Of a stretch of 19,891 nucleotides of DNA, positions 7,256-15,286 are shown one piece after another. The stretch lies in contig JAGLQQ010000135.1 in the NCBI GenBank assembly GCA_023136735.1, positions 1-19,891 on the forward strand, read 5' to 3'. Position 1 is the first letter of the stretch. The number at the start of each line of letters is the position of its first letter. Position numbers and translations under genes: made by a program. Under the pieces are notes generated by a model that ran no database searches, was not told the origin of the DNA, and saw nothing but the letters and a program-made list of their open reading frames with translations. The DNA comes from Candidatus Omnitrophota bacterium. Lineage in GTDB: Bacteria; Omnitrophota; Gorgyraeia; B26-G9.

Positions 7256-8212
7256 CTATTCATCCCATTCACCCATCTTTCTGAATTTTTCATAGCGTTG
7301 TGCCACAAGATCCTCTGCCGGTAGTTTGGATAAAGTATTCAAGTTTCTCTTTAGTACACTTTTTAAAGCCGAAGCCGTAACCTTATAATCTCGATGCGCC
7401 CCGCCCAAAGGCTCTGGCACAATCTCATCAATGATACCCAATCCAAGCAGATCTTCAGCAGTAATTTTTAAAGCCTCTGCCGCATCAGCAGCATGCGCTC
7501 TATTCCTCCACAGTATTGCTGCGCATCCCTCAGGAGATATTACTGAGTAATAGGAATTCTTAAACATACACACCATGTCGCCTATCCCAATGCCTAATGC
7601 TCCGCCTGAGCCGCCTTCTCCAATAACAACAATGATTATTGGGACTTTTAATTGTGACATCTCCCGCAGATTATAAGCAATTGCTTCAGCCTGTCCTCGT
7701 TCTTCAGCGTCAATCCCCGGATAAGCGCCTGGAGTATCTATGAAAGTAACTATCGGCAGTTTAAAACGAGCAGCCAGGTTCATTAACCTCATAGCCTTTC
7801 TATATCCTTCCGGATGAGCACATCCAAAACTTCTCTCCAAGTTCTCCTTTGTATCGCGGCCTTTCTGATGGCCTAAAACCATAACTTTTTTTCCGTCTAA
7901 TTTTGCCAATCCACCGACAATAGCCAGATCATCTTTAAACGCCCGATCTCCATGAAGCTCAATAAAATCAGTAAAAATCAAATCTATATAGTCCAAAGTA
8001 TACGGTCTTTTAGGATGACGAGCAATCTGTACTTTTTGCCAGGCAGTAAGGTTACCGAAAATTTCATGCTTAACCTGTTCAAGTTTCTTCTCGAATGTTA
8101 TTATCTCAGCAGTTAGATCTATTTTCTTGTTCTTAGAAAATTTTTTAAGATCAGCAATCTTTTGCTCGAGTTCTACAATCGGTTTTTCAAAATCCAAGCC
8201 AGTTCCATTCAT
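7256..8212 (-). CDS. accA: Acetyl-CoA carboxylase carboxyltransferase subunit alpha, 318 aa
   Basis: The alpha subunit pairs with AccD to move the carboxyl group from biotin on the carrier protein to acetyl-CoA, making malonyl-CoA, the first committed step of fatty-acid synthesis in the cytoplasm. The protein is full length and matches AccA from its start (LDFEKPIVELEQKI) through WQKVQIARHPKRPYTLDYI, ELHGDRAF, GHQKGRDTKEN, TPGAYPGIDAEERGQ and GEGGSGGALGI to the C-terminal helices. The start at 8212 has only a weak purine-rich ribosome site. It sits 16 bases after the L,D-transpeptidase gene and 25 before bioY in one minus-strand operon. accD and the biotin carrier/carboxylase genes are not in the window. 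Confidence 0.96.
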   Translation of the reverse strand: MNGTGLDFEKPIVELEQKIADLKKFSKNKKIDLTAEIITFEKKLEQVKHEIFGNLTAWQKVQIARHPKRPYTLDYIDLIFTDFIELHGDRAFKDDLAIVGGLAKLDGKKVMVLGHQKGRDTKENLERSFGCAHPEGYRKAMRLMNLAARFKLPIVTFIDTPGAYPGIDAEERGQAEAIAYNLREMSQLKVPIIIVVIGEGGSGGALGIGIGDMVCMFKNSYYSVISPEGCAAILWRNRAHAADAAEALKITAEDLLGLGIIDEIVPEPLGGAHRDYKVTASALKSVLKRNLNTLSKLPAEDLVAQRYEKFRKMGEWDE

Positions 8213-8228
8213 ATCTTTTTCTTCTTTT

Positions 8229-9146
8229 TTAATCGTTAATGATAACTTCTGTATTCACCGGTACAATACTAAACAATTCTTCAACATCATTATTCATCAT
8301 TCTAACACAACCCTGGGTTTTTTGTTTCTGGATTGGTTGTTTATCAACAGTTCCATGGATTCCGTACCCTGGTTCAGATATCCCCAGCCAACGAGTACCT
8401 AAAATATTATCAACGCTTCCCGCCGGAACAATAGCACCTGTTTTATACCAAACCGGATCAACTATTCGATTAACGATCTTAAACTGACCAACAGGAGTGG
8501 AATTATCTCTTCCCGTGCCGATCTGATAAACTTTTATAACTTCATCATCTGCAATAAGCTTTAAATCCAGGTCAGTTTTATTAACAATTATTTTAAAAAC
8601 CGAGGTAACAATTTTCAGCTTCATCCCAGGCCTGATTAATGAATTTTTAAGTCCATTGACTTTCATTATCAGCTCTACAGTTGTTTTGTACGTTTTGGCT
8701 ATTTTATAAAGTGAATCACCTGCTTTAACTTCATAAATAATGCTGTTTTTCGTCTGAGCTTTTGAAAAAAGCATTTTTACATTTATTTCTCCGACTCGAG
8801 CCTGCGCATCAGACGTAAAATCACTATCAGGATAAGAATCAATTAACTTTTGCAAAGCTTCTTTCTCAAGAAGTATTTCATCATTTTTATTATAAAACTC
8901 AGCGATCTTTACTAGAGCTTGTTGTGCCTCAACACTTTGGGGAAAAGTATTTATTATATTTTCAAAAGCCTCTATACCCTGTTCGAGGTTTTTTTTGGTC
9001 AAGGTAAGGGCTTCCTCAAAAACAAGCTCAGATTGCTGAACACGATCCTTCTTTGGTGCCTCATCTTTTTTCCCGCACCCTACTATTCTAATAATTGCAA
9101 AAACAGCAATAATTGCTACAACGGTGATAATTATTCGCCTGTTCAT
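8229..9146 (-). CDS. LysM domain L,D-transpeptidase (YkuD), probable lipoprotein, 305 aa
   Basis: A peptidoglycan-modifying enzyme that would act in the periplasm, either cross-linking stem peptides or tethering a protein to the wall. The N-terminus is a hydrophobic segment (residues 5-22) ending in IVGC, so Cys24 may be a lipid anchor. Residues about 40-125 form helical TPR-like repeats (ALVKIAEFY, QARVGEINVK). A LysM domain lies at about 138-180 (YEVKAGDSLYKIAKTY through RPGMKLKIV). The YkuD domain follows, with TPVGQFKI, catalytic-site His264 in GIHGT and Cys280 in TQGCVRM. AAAGGGG at 9158-9152 sets the ATG at 9146; a TTG five codons upstream overlaps that site and is rejected. It is the second gene of its operon, 20 bases after the PAP2-like gene. 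Confidence 0.9.
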   Translation of the reverse strand: MNRRIIITVVAIIAVFAIIRIVGCGKKDEAPKKDRVQQSELVFEEALTLTKKNLEQGIEAFENIINTFPQSVEAQQALVKIAEFYNKNDEILLEKEALQKLIDSYPDSDFTSDAQARVGEINVKMLFSKAQTKNSIIYEVKAGDSLYKIAKTYKTTVELIMKVNGLKNSLIRPGMKLKIVTSVFKIIVNKTDLDLKLIADDEVIKVYQIGTGRDNSTPVGQFKIVNRIVDPVWYKTGAIVPAGSVDNILGTRWLGISEPGYGIHGTVDKQPIQKQKTQGCVRMMNNDVEELFSIVPVNTEVIIND

Positions 9147-9166
9147 TCTTGCCCCTTTCAATCTTA

Positions 9167-9631
9167 TTATAAAGTCACCACAAAAATAGCAACAACACTT
9201 CCTAGTACAGCCCCCACAAACACTTCTACCGGCGTATGGCCGATAAGTTCAAGCAACCTCTCTTGCTTAAATTCATGTTTAATATAAATCTCTTCCATCA
9301 TCTTATTTAAAGCTTCTGCCTGTCTGCCAGTACTTCTTCTCAAGCCTTGAGCATCAAACATGATTATTAACGCAAATATTGCGGTAATCGCAAAAACGAT
9401 ACTATCAAAACCAGAAAACATCCCAACAGCTGTTGCCAAAGCACTTACCCCGGCAGAATGAGCACTAGGCATACCACCCGTCATCATCAGCCATTTAAAA
9501 TCAAAACGCTTTTCCTTTATAACTCCTGAGATTATCTTTATGATTTGAGCTATCCCCCATGAAAAAAAGGAAGCCCAAATTATTCTATTCCCGATTATTT
9601 GTGAAAAAAAGTTTGAATTTTGAAGTTGCAT
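9167..9631 (-). CDS. Divergent PAP2 family membrane protein (YuiD-like), 154 aa
   Basis: A small integral-membrane protein of the divergent PAP2 family, distant relatives of acid phosphatases that act on lipid phosphates. It shows about four hydrophobic segments, the conserved GGMPSAHSA motif near residue 52, a DAQGLRRSTGRQA motif near 93 and GHTPVEVFVGAVLG near the C-terminus. The His of PSAHS and the His of GHTP resemble the phosphatase active-site residues; substrates have not been settled for this family, and an undecaprenyl- or phosphatidyl-phosphate is only a guess. It heads a minus-strand operon with envelope (L,D-transpeptidase) and lipid (accA) genes. The ATG follows the promoter almost at once. 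Confidence 0.87.
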   Translation of the reverse strand: MQLQNSNFFSQIIGNRIIWASFFSWGIAQIIKIISGVIKEKRFDFKWLMMTGGMPSAHSAGVSALATAVGMFSGFDSIVFAITAIFALIIMFDAQGLRRSTGRQAEALNKMMEEIYIKHEFKQERLLELIGHTPVEVFVGAVLGSVVAIFVVTL

Positions 9632-9640
9632 AGTTTAGTA

Positions 9641-9669
9641 ATTATAATACACTTTTTATCAAAAAGCAA
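9641..9669 (-). promoter_or_regulatory. Promoter of the PAP2-accA-bioY operon
   Basis: On the minus strand TTGCTT (9669-9664) and a perfect TATAAT (9646-9641) are 17 bases apart. The -10 box ends nine bases before the ATG at 9631, and no Shine-Dalgarno sequence intervenes, so the message is predicted to be leaderless or nearly so. Its -35 box lies seven bases from the -35 box of the opposite comM promoter. Confidence 0.7.
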
Positions 9670-9676
9670 CTTTTTC

Positions 9677-9705
9677 TTGACTTAAAAATGACTTAAAACT
9701 ATAAT
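9677..9705 (+). promoter_or_regulatory. Promoter of the comM operon
   Basis: TTGACT at 9677-9682 and TATAAT at 9700-9705 with a 17-base spacer. Transcription would start near 9712, leaving a leader of about 40 bases that holds a 12-base palindrome (TATTAATTAATA, 9714-9725) and a Shine-Dalgarno sequence (GAGG, 9745-9748) before the TTG start codon. Confidence 0.75.
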
Positions 9706-9752
9706 CTATTTATTATTAATTAATAGAGCCACCATATAAAAAGTGAGGTTTT

Positions 9753-11282
9753 TTGTTAGCTAAAGCTTTTAGTGCAGGTATTTCGGGAATAAACGGGTAT
9801 CTTGTTGAGATTGAAGCAGATACGGCAAGGGGTTTACCTCAAACATCGATTGTCGGGTTGCCAGATACTGCGGTCAAAGAAGCCAAAGACAGGGTACGAT
9901 CTGCCATAAAAAACAGTGGATTCAAATTTCCTGTTAAAAAATTGACCATTAATCTCGCCCCGGCCGATACTAAAAAAGAGGGTTCAGCTTATGACCTGCC
10001 CATTGCTCTGGGAATATTAGGCGCATCTGGAGTAATCCCACCAGAGAGTTTAAACGAATTAATCATATTGGGTGAGTTGTCTCTTGATGGAACTGTAAAA
10101 CCGGTCAATGGTATCCTTTCTATGATTCTTGGAATCAGGGACTTGAAAAAGTCAATTATTGTCCCTGTGGAAAATGCAAAAGAAGCTGCCGTTGTAAGTA
10201 ATGCCCATGTTTATCCTGTATTAAATCTAAAACAAGCTGTTAGTTTTCTCAGCAAGGAACTTGAAATCCCACCTCAAAAAGCAACGGCAAAGGCTGAATT
10301 CAAAAAGTATTCAAGTTATGAAGTGGACATGTTTGATGTAAAGGGACAAGGTTTTGTTAAAAGGGCCCTAGAGGTTGCCGTTGCCGGAAATCATAACATA
10401 TTATTAATTGGGCCCCCAGGCTCTGGTAAAACAATGCTAGCGAGAAGAATCCCTACAATCATCCCCTCACTTAGCCTGGAAGAGGCCATTGAGACAACAA
10501 AATTATATAGTATCAGCGGCCTGCTTAGCAAAAACCAGGCACTTGTAAGCAAAAGACCTTTTCGCTCTCCGCATCACACTACAAGCGACATAGCCTTGGT
10601 TGGAGGAGGATCTAATCCCAGACCTGGTGAAGTCAGCCTAGCTCATCATGGTATACTTTTTCTTGATGAACTGCCAGAATTCAATAGGAATGTTTTAGAA
10701 TCACTTCGTCAACCGCTTGAGGATGGATTTGTGACCATATCTCGCGCTGCGCGCACGTTGACATTTCCCTCTCGTTTCATGCTGGTCTGCGCGATGAACC
10801 CCTGCCCGTGCGGATTCTTTTCCCATCCGACCAAGAGCTGCCATTGTTCGCCGCACCGTATAGAACAATATCGATCTAGAATATCCGGCCCTCTATTAGA
10901 CAGAATAGACATTCATATTGAGGTCCCTCCGGTTGACTACAAACAGCTTGCAGATGAACCTCAAGGAGAATGCTCCAAAAACATCAGAAATAGAGTTGCT
11001 GTTGCCAGGAATATACAATATAAGCGTTTCAAAGAAAATCAAATTTTCTCAAATGCTTATATGTCTCACGCTCAGGTTAAAACGCATTGCAAACTAGATG
11101 ATCCTTCAAAGAAACTTTTGAAGATGGCTATTGATGAACTCGGTTTGTCTGCAAGAGCATATGATAAGATATTAAAGGTATCAAGAACCATAGCTGATCT
11201 ATGCAGGCAAACAAATATTAATTCTGAGCATATAGCCGAGGCTATACAATACAGGAGTTTGGACAGGAATATTTTAAGTTAA
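9753..11282 (+). CDS. comM: ComM/YifB-family Mg-chelatase-like AAA+ ATPase, 509 aa
   Basis: ComM is a cytoplasmic hexameric DNA helicase that promotes branch migration during natural transformation in species that take up DNA; the family is also found where competence is not known. The order of domains is standard: an N-terminal LonC-like domain (GYLVEIEADTARGLP, VGLPDTAVKEAKDRV), Walker A GPPGSGKT at residues 220-227, Walker B LFLDE with Asp305-Glu306, the cysteine cluster PCPCGFFSHPTKSCHC near 350-367, and a helical C-terminus (LSARAYDKILKVSRTIADL). Length is normal. The start is a TTG at 9753, four bases after GAGG; LAKAFSAGISGINGYLV matches how ComM proteins begin. It is co-transcribed with the glycosyltransferase gene 8 bases downstream, an unexplained partner. 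Confidence 0.93.
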   Translation: MLAKAFSAGISGINGYLVEIEADTARGLPQTSIVGLPDTAVKEAKDRVRSAIKNSGFKFPVKKLTINLAPADTKKEGSAYDLPIALGILGASGVIPPESLNELIILGELSLDGTVKPVNGILSMILGIRDLKKSIIVPVENAKEAAVVSNAHVYPVLNLKQAVSFLSKELEIPPQKATAKAEFKKYSSYEVDMFDVKGQGFVKRALEVAVAGNHNILLIGPPGSGKTMLARRIPTIIPSLSLEEAIETTKLYSISGLLSKNQALVSKRPFRSPHHTTSDIALVGGGSNPRPGEVSLAHHGILFLDELPEFNRNVLESLRQPLEDGFVTISRAARTLTFPSRFMLVCAMNPCPCGFFSHPTKSCHCSPHRIEQYRSRISGPLLDRIDIHIEVPPVDYKQLADEPQGECSKNIRNRVAVARNIQYKRFKENQIFSNAYMSHAQVKTHCKLDDPSKKLLKMAIDELGLSARAYDKILKVSRTIADLCRQTNINSEHIAEAIQYRSLDRNILS

Positions 11283-11290
11283 AGGAACTC

Positions 11291-12886
11291 ATGTTCACCC
11301 GTAGCAAAAAAATAGTTTACACAACGATTTTCTTCTTAATCGCTTTTCACAGCATTTCAAATTTCGCGTGGCATAACGCAAATGAATTTCCTCAAGGAAG
11401 AGACACTTTTGAACATTTAAACAAAGCAAGCAACACAATAAGACTTTTCAAGGGAGATCTTAAGCCTTACTTTTACAAATCCAATCACAGTTTTCTTTAC
11501 AACATCATTTTTTCAAGCTACCATTATCCTTCGGTTTATTATTGCATTGTCGGCTTATTTTACAATATATTTTCAAGCTTTTTGGGTTATAAAGCGATCT
11601 ATCTGGCATCACACCTGTTTTTTATCCTGCTAATAATTTCCGTTTATAAAATCACTCGGCTTCGTTTTAATGAATATGCGGGGCTATCGGCAGCTTTTCT
11701 TTGCTCCTTTACACCAATTATATATTCTTCAGCCAGGCAATTTAATTTAGAAATCGCTGTCACAGCCACTGTAGCAGCGGCATATTATTTATTTTTAAAG
11801 TCTGAGGATTGCAGCCGAAGAAAATATACTATCCTTGCCGGGATAACAGGGGGGATCAGTATTTTACTCAAATACACTGCTTTACTTTTCATATTTGCTT
11901 TTGTCTTAGAAGCTATTTTTCATATTAGCGCAAACATGAAAACAAGTGAACATAAAGCAAAGAATTCACATCAAATATTCAATTTAATGCTTTTCATTTT
12001 GATCTTGTCCGCAATTACTTCGATTTATTACGCACATCCCTCAGTAATTAAAACACTTTTTTGGCATGCCTCTTATCGAGATTATGCATGGAAAATACCT
12101 CAGCGGCTCATCCAATATTGCGCGGGTTTTTTCATCGATGCTCAAGGGATTATCATATCATCCCTGTTCTTAGGTCTGCTGATATTTTTTTTCAAGGAAG
12201 AAAAATCAAGAAAAACAATCATTTTCTTAATTGGCATCCCTTATATAATTATATCTCTTATACCTAAGCGTCCACCCATAACAGAAATAGAATTTCTTAT
12301 GCCCTCGCTCCCCTTTGCGGCAATTTTCATGGGAGGCATGCTTTCAAAAATTAAAAATCTCTTCAGAAAGCGTTTAATAGTAATCGCCATGATATTTTCT
12401 TTGCTGATTCAGTTTTTCGCTGCTTCTTTTGTCAGCATTAAGCCAAATCGCTTTTATAAGCACTTTTATACCTTCCCGCTCTCATTATGGGGATATACTC
12501 AAACGCCAATCAAAAAATACGCCTGCAAGGAGACACTTGACTACATCTCTCAAGACACAAGAAAAAAAATTAAAATCGGAACAATAAGCCATCCAGACAG
12601 TATGAATATTTTTTCCGCGATTTTTGGCTCTTATATACACTTGAATAAAAAGCCTTGGGAAATAGTATTTTTTTCTGTAGACAAACAGTCATTCTACAAT
12701 AATTTGCAGAAGTTTGATTACTTGATCTACCCTGCCGGAAAAAAAGATACTACACTATTAAATGATGAGCGGTTAACTTTAATAAGAGATGACCTTCGGC
12801 TAGTAAAAACACTTAAATTCGAATCTTCTAATCGCGGTTCAAGTTTTCAGGAATATGTGCATTTATACAAAAAAATACGCCAATAA
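11291..12886 (+). CDS. GT-C fold membrane glycosyltransferase, PMT/ArnT-like, 531 aa
   Basis: A polytopic membrane protein with about ten hydrophobic segments and a short soluble C-terminal part (about residues 400-531). Such enzymes take a sugar from a lipid-phosphate carrier on the outer face of the inner membrane and add it to a glycan, lipid or protein. After the first membrane segment comes an acidic loop (GRDTFEHLNKA, Asp38), where GT-C enzymes place a catalytic acidic residue, and an HYP motif near residue 77 in the same loop. A basic segment around residue 325 (PKRPP) precedes another helix pair. An AAGGA sequence lies four bases before the ATG. It follows comM by 8 bases and converges on another GT-C gene. 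Fold class is likely; donor and acceptor are unknown. Confidence 0.7.
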   Translation: MFTRSKKIVYTTIFFLIAFHSISNFAWHNANEFPQGRDTFEHLNKASNTIRLFKGDLKPYFYKSNHSFLYNIIFSSYHYPSVYYCIVGLFYNIFSSFLGYKAIYLASHLFFILLIISVYKITRLRFNEYAGLSAAFLCSFTPIIYSSARQFNLEIAVTATVAAAYYLFLKSEDCSRRKYTILAGITGGISILLKYTALLFIFAFVLEAIFHISANMKTSEHKAKNSHQIFNLMLFILILSAITSIYYAHPSVIKTLFWHASYRDYAWKIPQRLIQYCAGFFIDAQGIIISSLFLGLLIFFFKEEKSRKTIIFLIGIPYIIISLIPKRPPITEIEFLMPSLPFAAIFMGGMLSKIKNLFRKRLIVIAMIFSLLIQFFAASFVSIKPNRFYKHFYTFPLSLWGYTQTPIKKYACKETLDYISQDTRKKIKIGTISHPDSMNIFSAIFGSYIHLNKKPWEIVFFSVDKQSFYNNLQKFDYLIYPAGKKDTTLLNDERLTLIRDDLRLVKTLKFESSNRGSSFQEYVHLYKKIRQ

Positions 12887-12890
12887 TGCT

Positions 12891-14492
12891 TTACTTTTTA
12901 TTTACTCTTAATAGGCTCATGATTTTCGCTTGATCTACAACAATTGAATAATATTCCTCATAAGCGTAGTCTTGAGGATGCCAGCGATAATTATCAATAA
13001 AATAATCCGCGTCATCTATATTTTTTACATAAACGAGCCTTTGTCTATCTTTGCTATTCAGCATCCTGGCATTATTTAACCCGGGAACATTCTTTGCGTA
13101 TATCTTAATCAAAAGTCTTTTGTCATTTTCCAATAAATATTCTAAGCCCTGCCTATATGATGTCCCCCAGTAATCCAGCTCGAATTTACTTTTGGCCTCT
13201 TTAACATTTCTACCAGCAAGTCGATTGAAATAAACATTTTGAAAAGGATGATATTTGATCATAAATTGTAAAACATGTAATTGATAAAACAAAGCAACAA
13301 TAGCAATAATAGTAATTATGCCTCGATATCTTTTAACTGAAAATTTACTTTTGACATATTTAATAAAGAAAGTTAGCCCCACCAATCCAATCATTATAAA
13401 AGCAGGGTAAATAAAAAACATATGCCTCCATGCGTCGTACAGGACAGATTTCAATAAAATCACACTGAGCAATGGCAGGAAAAACCATAGCAACCAGATT
13501 AAATCATCCCTCCTGTATATATAAGTTGTTATCGGTTTTCTTATCAACTCTTTCATAATAAAAAAACATCCGGCAAAGAAACAAACTATATAAAAGATCG
13601 GAGTTGTTACCAAAATCCAAACAGGGATATAGTGCCAGGGAACACTTTTCGCATCTATAAATTTACCCATATATAAACAAGCCAAGGGAGACCCCTCCCA
13701 AGAGAAATGACTCATCAGCTGAAACGCCTCATGAAAATGATATATTGGATCAGCCCAGAGAATCGGACGAAATAGCACAATTAGGGGAATTAAAAACATA
13801 ACATAGACTAATGAGATTTTAATAATTTTCTTTAAAGCAGTTTTTGCTTTGCGAATTTTTACCAGCTCTAAAACAAGAAATAATATTGTAATAAAAGGTA
13901 TAATTACTCCGGCTATTCTTATATCAACCAGCAACGCGCATATTAACGCATGAACAAAAGCCATAGAAGATGTTTTTTTGTCCAGACATCGAATCATGGT
14001 GTAAACACTTACTATCATTACAGATAAGAAAGGTATATCTTTGGTATTATAAAAGGAATGGGCAAAAATACGCGGACTAATAATAAGCATCAAGCTGCCC
14101 AGTAAGGCAATTTTCCAGCTTTTAAAACGCTGTTTACAAATCAAATTGAAAAAGAAAACACTTAGGTAAAACAGCAGAAAAGTGGCCAAGTGTCTCATTA
14201 AATAAACAACTCTTGAGTTTTTTGTCAAATTCAGAGCTCTTTCTCCAACAATTAATATTAGCTGAAAGACAGGCCCATAATATTTGTCTTTATGATCAAA
14301 TGCCATCATATCGTTATTCATGATATGATTAAGCAGTGATAATCCGTATCCCCTATCCCAAACGTCATCCCAAGGAATACCATAGTCCTTAAAAGCAAAT
14401 AGCCCAACAATCAAATAAGCAAGAAAGAAAAATACCTCCACCAATCTATATTTTTTTTCAAGCAGACTATTTAGTGAAATCAAAACCTTCAT
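12891..14492 (-). CDS. GT-C fold membrane glycosyltransferase, GT39-like, 533 aa
   Basis: A polytopic membrane enzyme with about ten hydrophobic segments. The first outer loop reads YGIPWDDVWDRGYG, with the adjacent acidic pair Asp42-Asp43 typical of PMT/ArnT-type GT-C enzymes, followed by a YYGP motif near 72 and a conserved-looking SFYNTKDIPF loop near 145, which in this family lies near the donor site. A soluble tail occupies about residues 410-533 (HPFQNVYFNRLAG, DYWGTSYRQGLEYL). It starts 7 bases after the stop of a GT2 gene that is likely to make a lipid-linked sugar, so the pair looks like donor synthesis followed by transfer across the membrane. It is not a close copy of the convergent GT-C gene, although both end in small mixed tails. 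The acceptor is unknown. Confidence 0.75.
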   Translation of the reverse strand: MKVLISLNSLLEKKYRLVEVFFFLAYLIVGLFAFKDYGIPWDDVWDRGYGLSLLNHIMNNDMMAFDHKDKYYGPVFQLILIVGERALNLTKNSRVVYLMRHLATFLLFYLSVFFFNLICKQRFKSWKIALLGSLMLIISPRIFAHSFYNTKDIPFLSVMIVSVYTMIRCLDKKTSSMAFVHALICALLVDIRIAGVIIPFITILFLVLELVKIRKAKTALKKIIKISLVYVMFLIPLIVLFRPILWADPIYHFHEAFQLMSHFSWEGSPLACLYMGKFIDAKSVPWHYIPVWILVTTPIFYIVCFFAGCFFIMKELIRKPITTYIYRRDDLIWLLWFFLPLLSVILLKSVLYDAWRHMFFIYPAFIMIGLVGLTFFIKYVKSKFSVKRYRGIITIIAIVALFYQLHVLQFMIKYHPFQNVYFNRLAGRNVKEAKSKFELDYWGTSYRQGLEYLLENDKRLLIKIYAKNVPGLNNARMLNSKDRQRLVYVKNIDDADYFIDNYRWHPQDYAYEEYYSIVVDQAKIMSLLRVNKK

Positions 14493-14499
14493 ATTTTCT

Positions 14500-15171
14500 T
14501 TATTTTAGGGACGAAATTAGTTGATATAGACAACGGAAAAAATCCGTCCATTTAATTTTTTTACCCTGAGCATAAGTCCTTCCATTATAGGAAATAGGGA
14601 CTTCAAAAATGTGATATTGTTTTTTTAATAAGTCCGCGACAATATCTATCTCCACACAAAATCCATCAGCTTTCAAATTAATAGACTTAATAAGTTCTGT
14701 TCTAAACACCTTATAACAGGTCATTACATCTGTCAGCCTGACCTTATAAAGACCGTTCACCATTAAGGTTATGACTTTGTTCCCCATGAATTGAAAAAAT
14801 CTAAATCCTTGTAATGAACTTAAAAACCGGCTGCCAAAAACTACCGGCGCATTAACATCAATCATTTTCTTGATCAACGATTCATAGTCTAGAGGGGAAT
14901 ATTCCAGATCTGCATCCTGGATAATAACAATATCTCCTGTTACAAGTTCTATCCCCTTACGTAAAGAATAACCCTTCCCGTAATTCGCATCATTATAAAC
15001 CACTTTAATCTGCGCATCATTCAGTGCCCATAGAAATTCCTTAGTTCCATCAGTAGAAGCATCATCGACAACAATTATTTCCTTTTCATGCTTTTCTTCT
15101 TTTACAAGCCGCAATATCTCTGCGATCGATTTAATTTCATTGTATGCAGGTATTATAATTGATAGTTTCAT
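14500..15171 (-). CDS. GT2 family polyprenyl-phosphate sugar synthase-like, 223 aa
   Basis: A cytoplasmic GT-A fold glycosyltransferase resembling dolichol/polyprenyl-phosphate mannose or glucose synthases (DPM1 type), which move a sugar from a nucleotide donor to a lipid phosphate. Motifs in order: IIIPAYNE at 5-12, VVDDASTDGT with Asp36-Asp37, NYGKGYSLRKG at 63-73, the metal-binding QDADLE at 85-90, FGSRF at 112-116, and a C-terminal SYNGRTYAQGKKIKW. There is no membrane tail, in contrast to GtrB/DPMS forms with two helices, so it would sit on the membrane surface. It is the first gene of a pair with the GT-C enzyme downstream, which could use the lipid-linked sugar. The nature of the sugar cannot be read from sequence. 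Confidence 0.85.
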   Translation of the reverse strand: MKLSIIIPAYNEIKSIAEILRLVKEEKHEKEIIVVDDASTDGTKEFLWALNDAQIKVVYNDANYGKGYSLRKGIELVTGDIVIIQDADLEYSPLDYESLIKKMIDVNAPVVFGSRFLSSLQGFRFFQFMGNKVITLMVNGLYKVRLTDVMTCYKVFRTELIKSINLKADGFCVEIDIVADLLKKQYHIFEVPISYNGRTYAQGKKIKWTDFFRCLYQLISSLK

Positions 15172-15286
15172 TTTATTTATTAGTCATTGGTTTCTTCAAA
15201 ACAGCAAATGCGAAACTGGTCAGATATACATTAGGAAAGCGCGTTAAATTATCCGAAAAATATATTTCATATAGTATGTCGTAAAA

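Noticed and set aside
7231..7308. Longer BioY start overlapping accA
   Set aside because: A strong GGAGGG site directly before 7230 and the normal family length favour the shorter protein.
15172..15286. Possible promoter for the GT2/GT-C pair (TTGCTG and TAATAA on the minus strand)
   Set aside because: The spacing is 19 bases and the -10-like box would lie only five bases from the ATG; the match is too weak to call.
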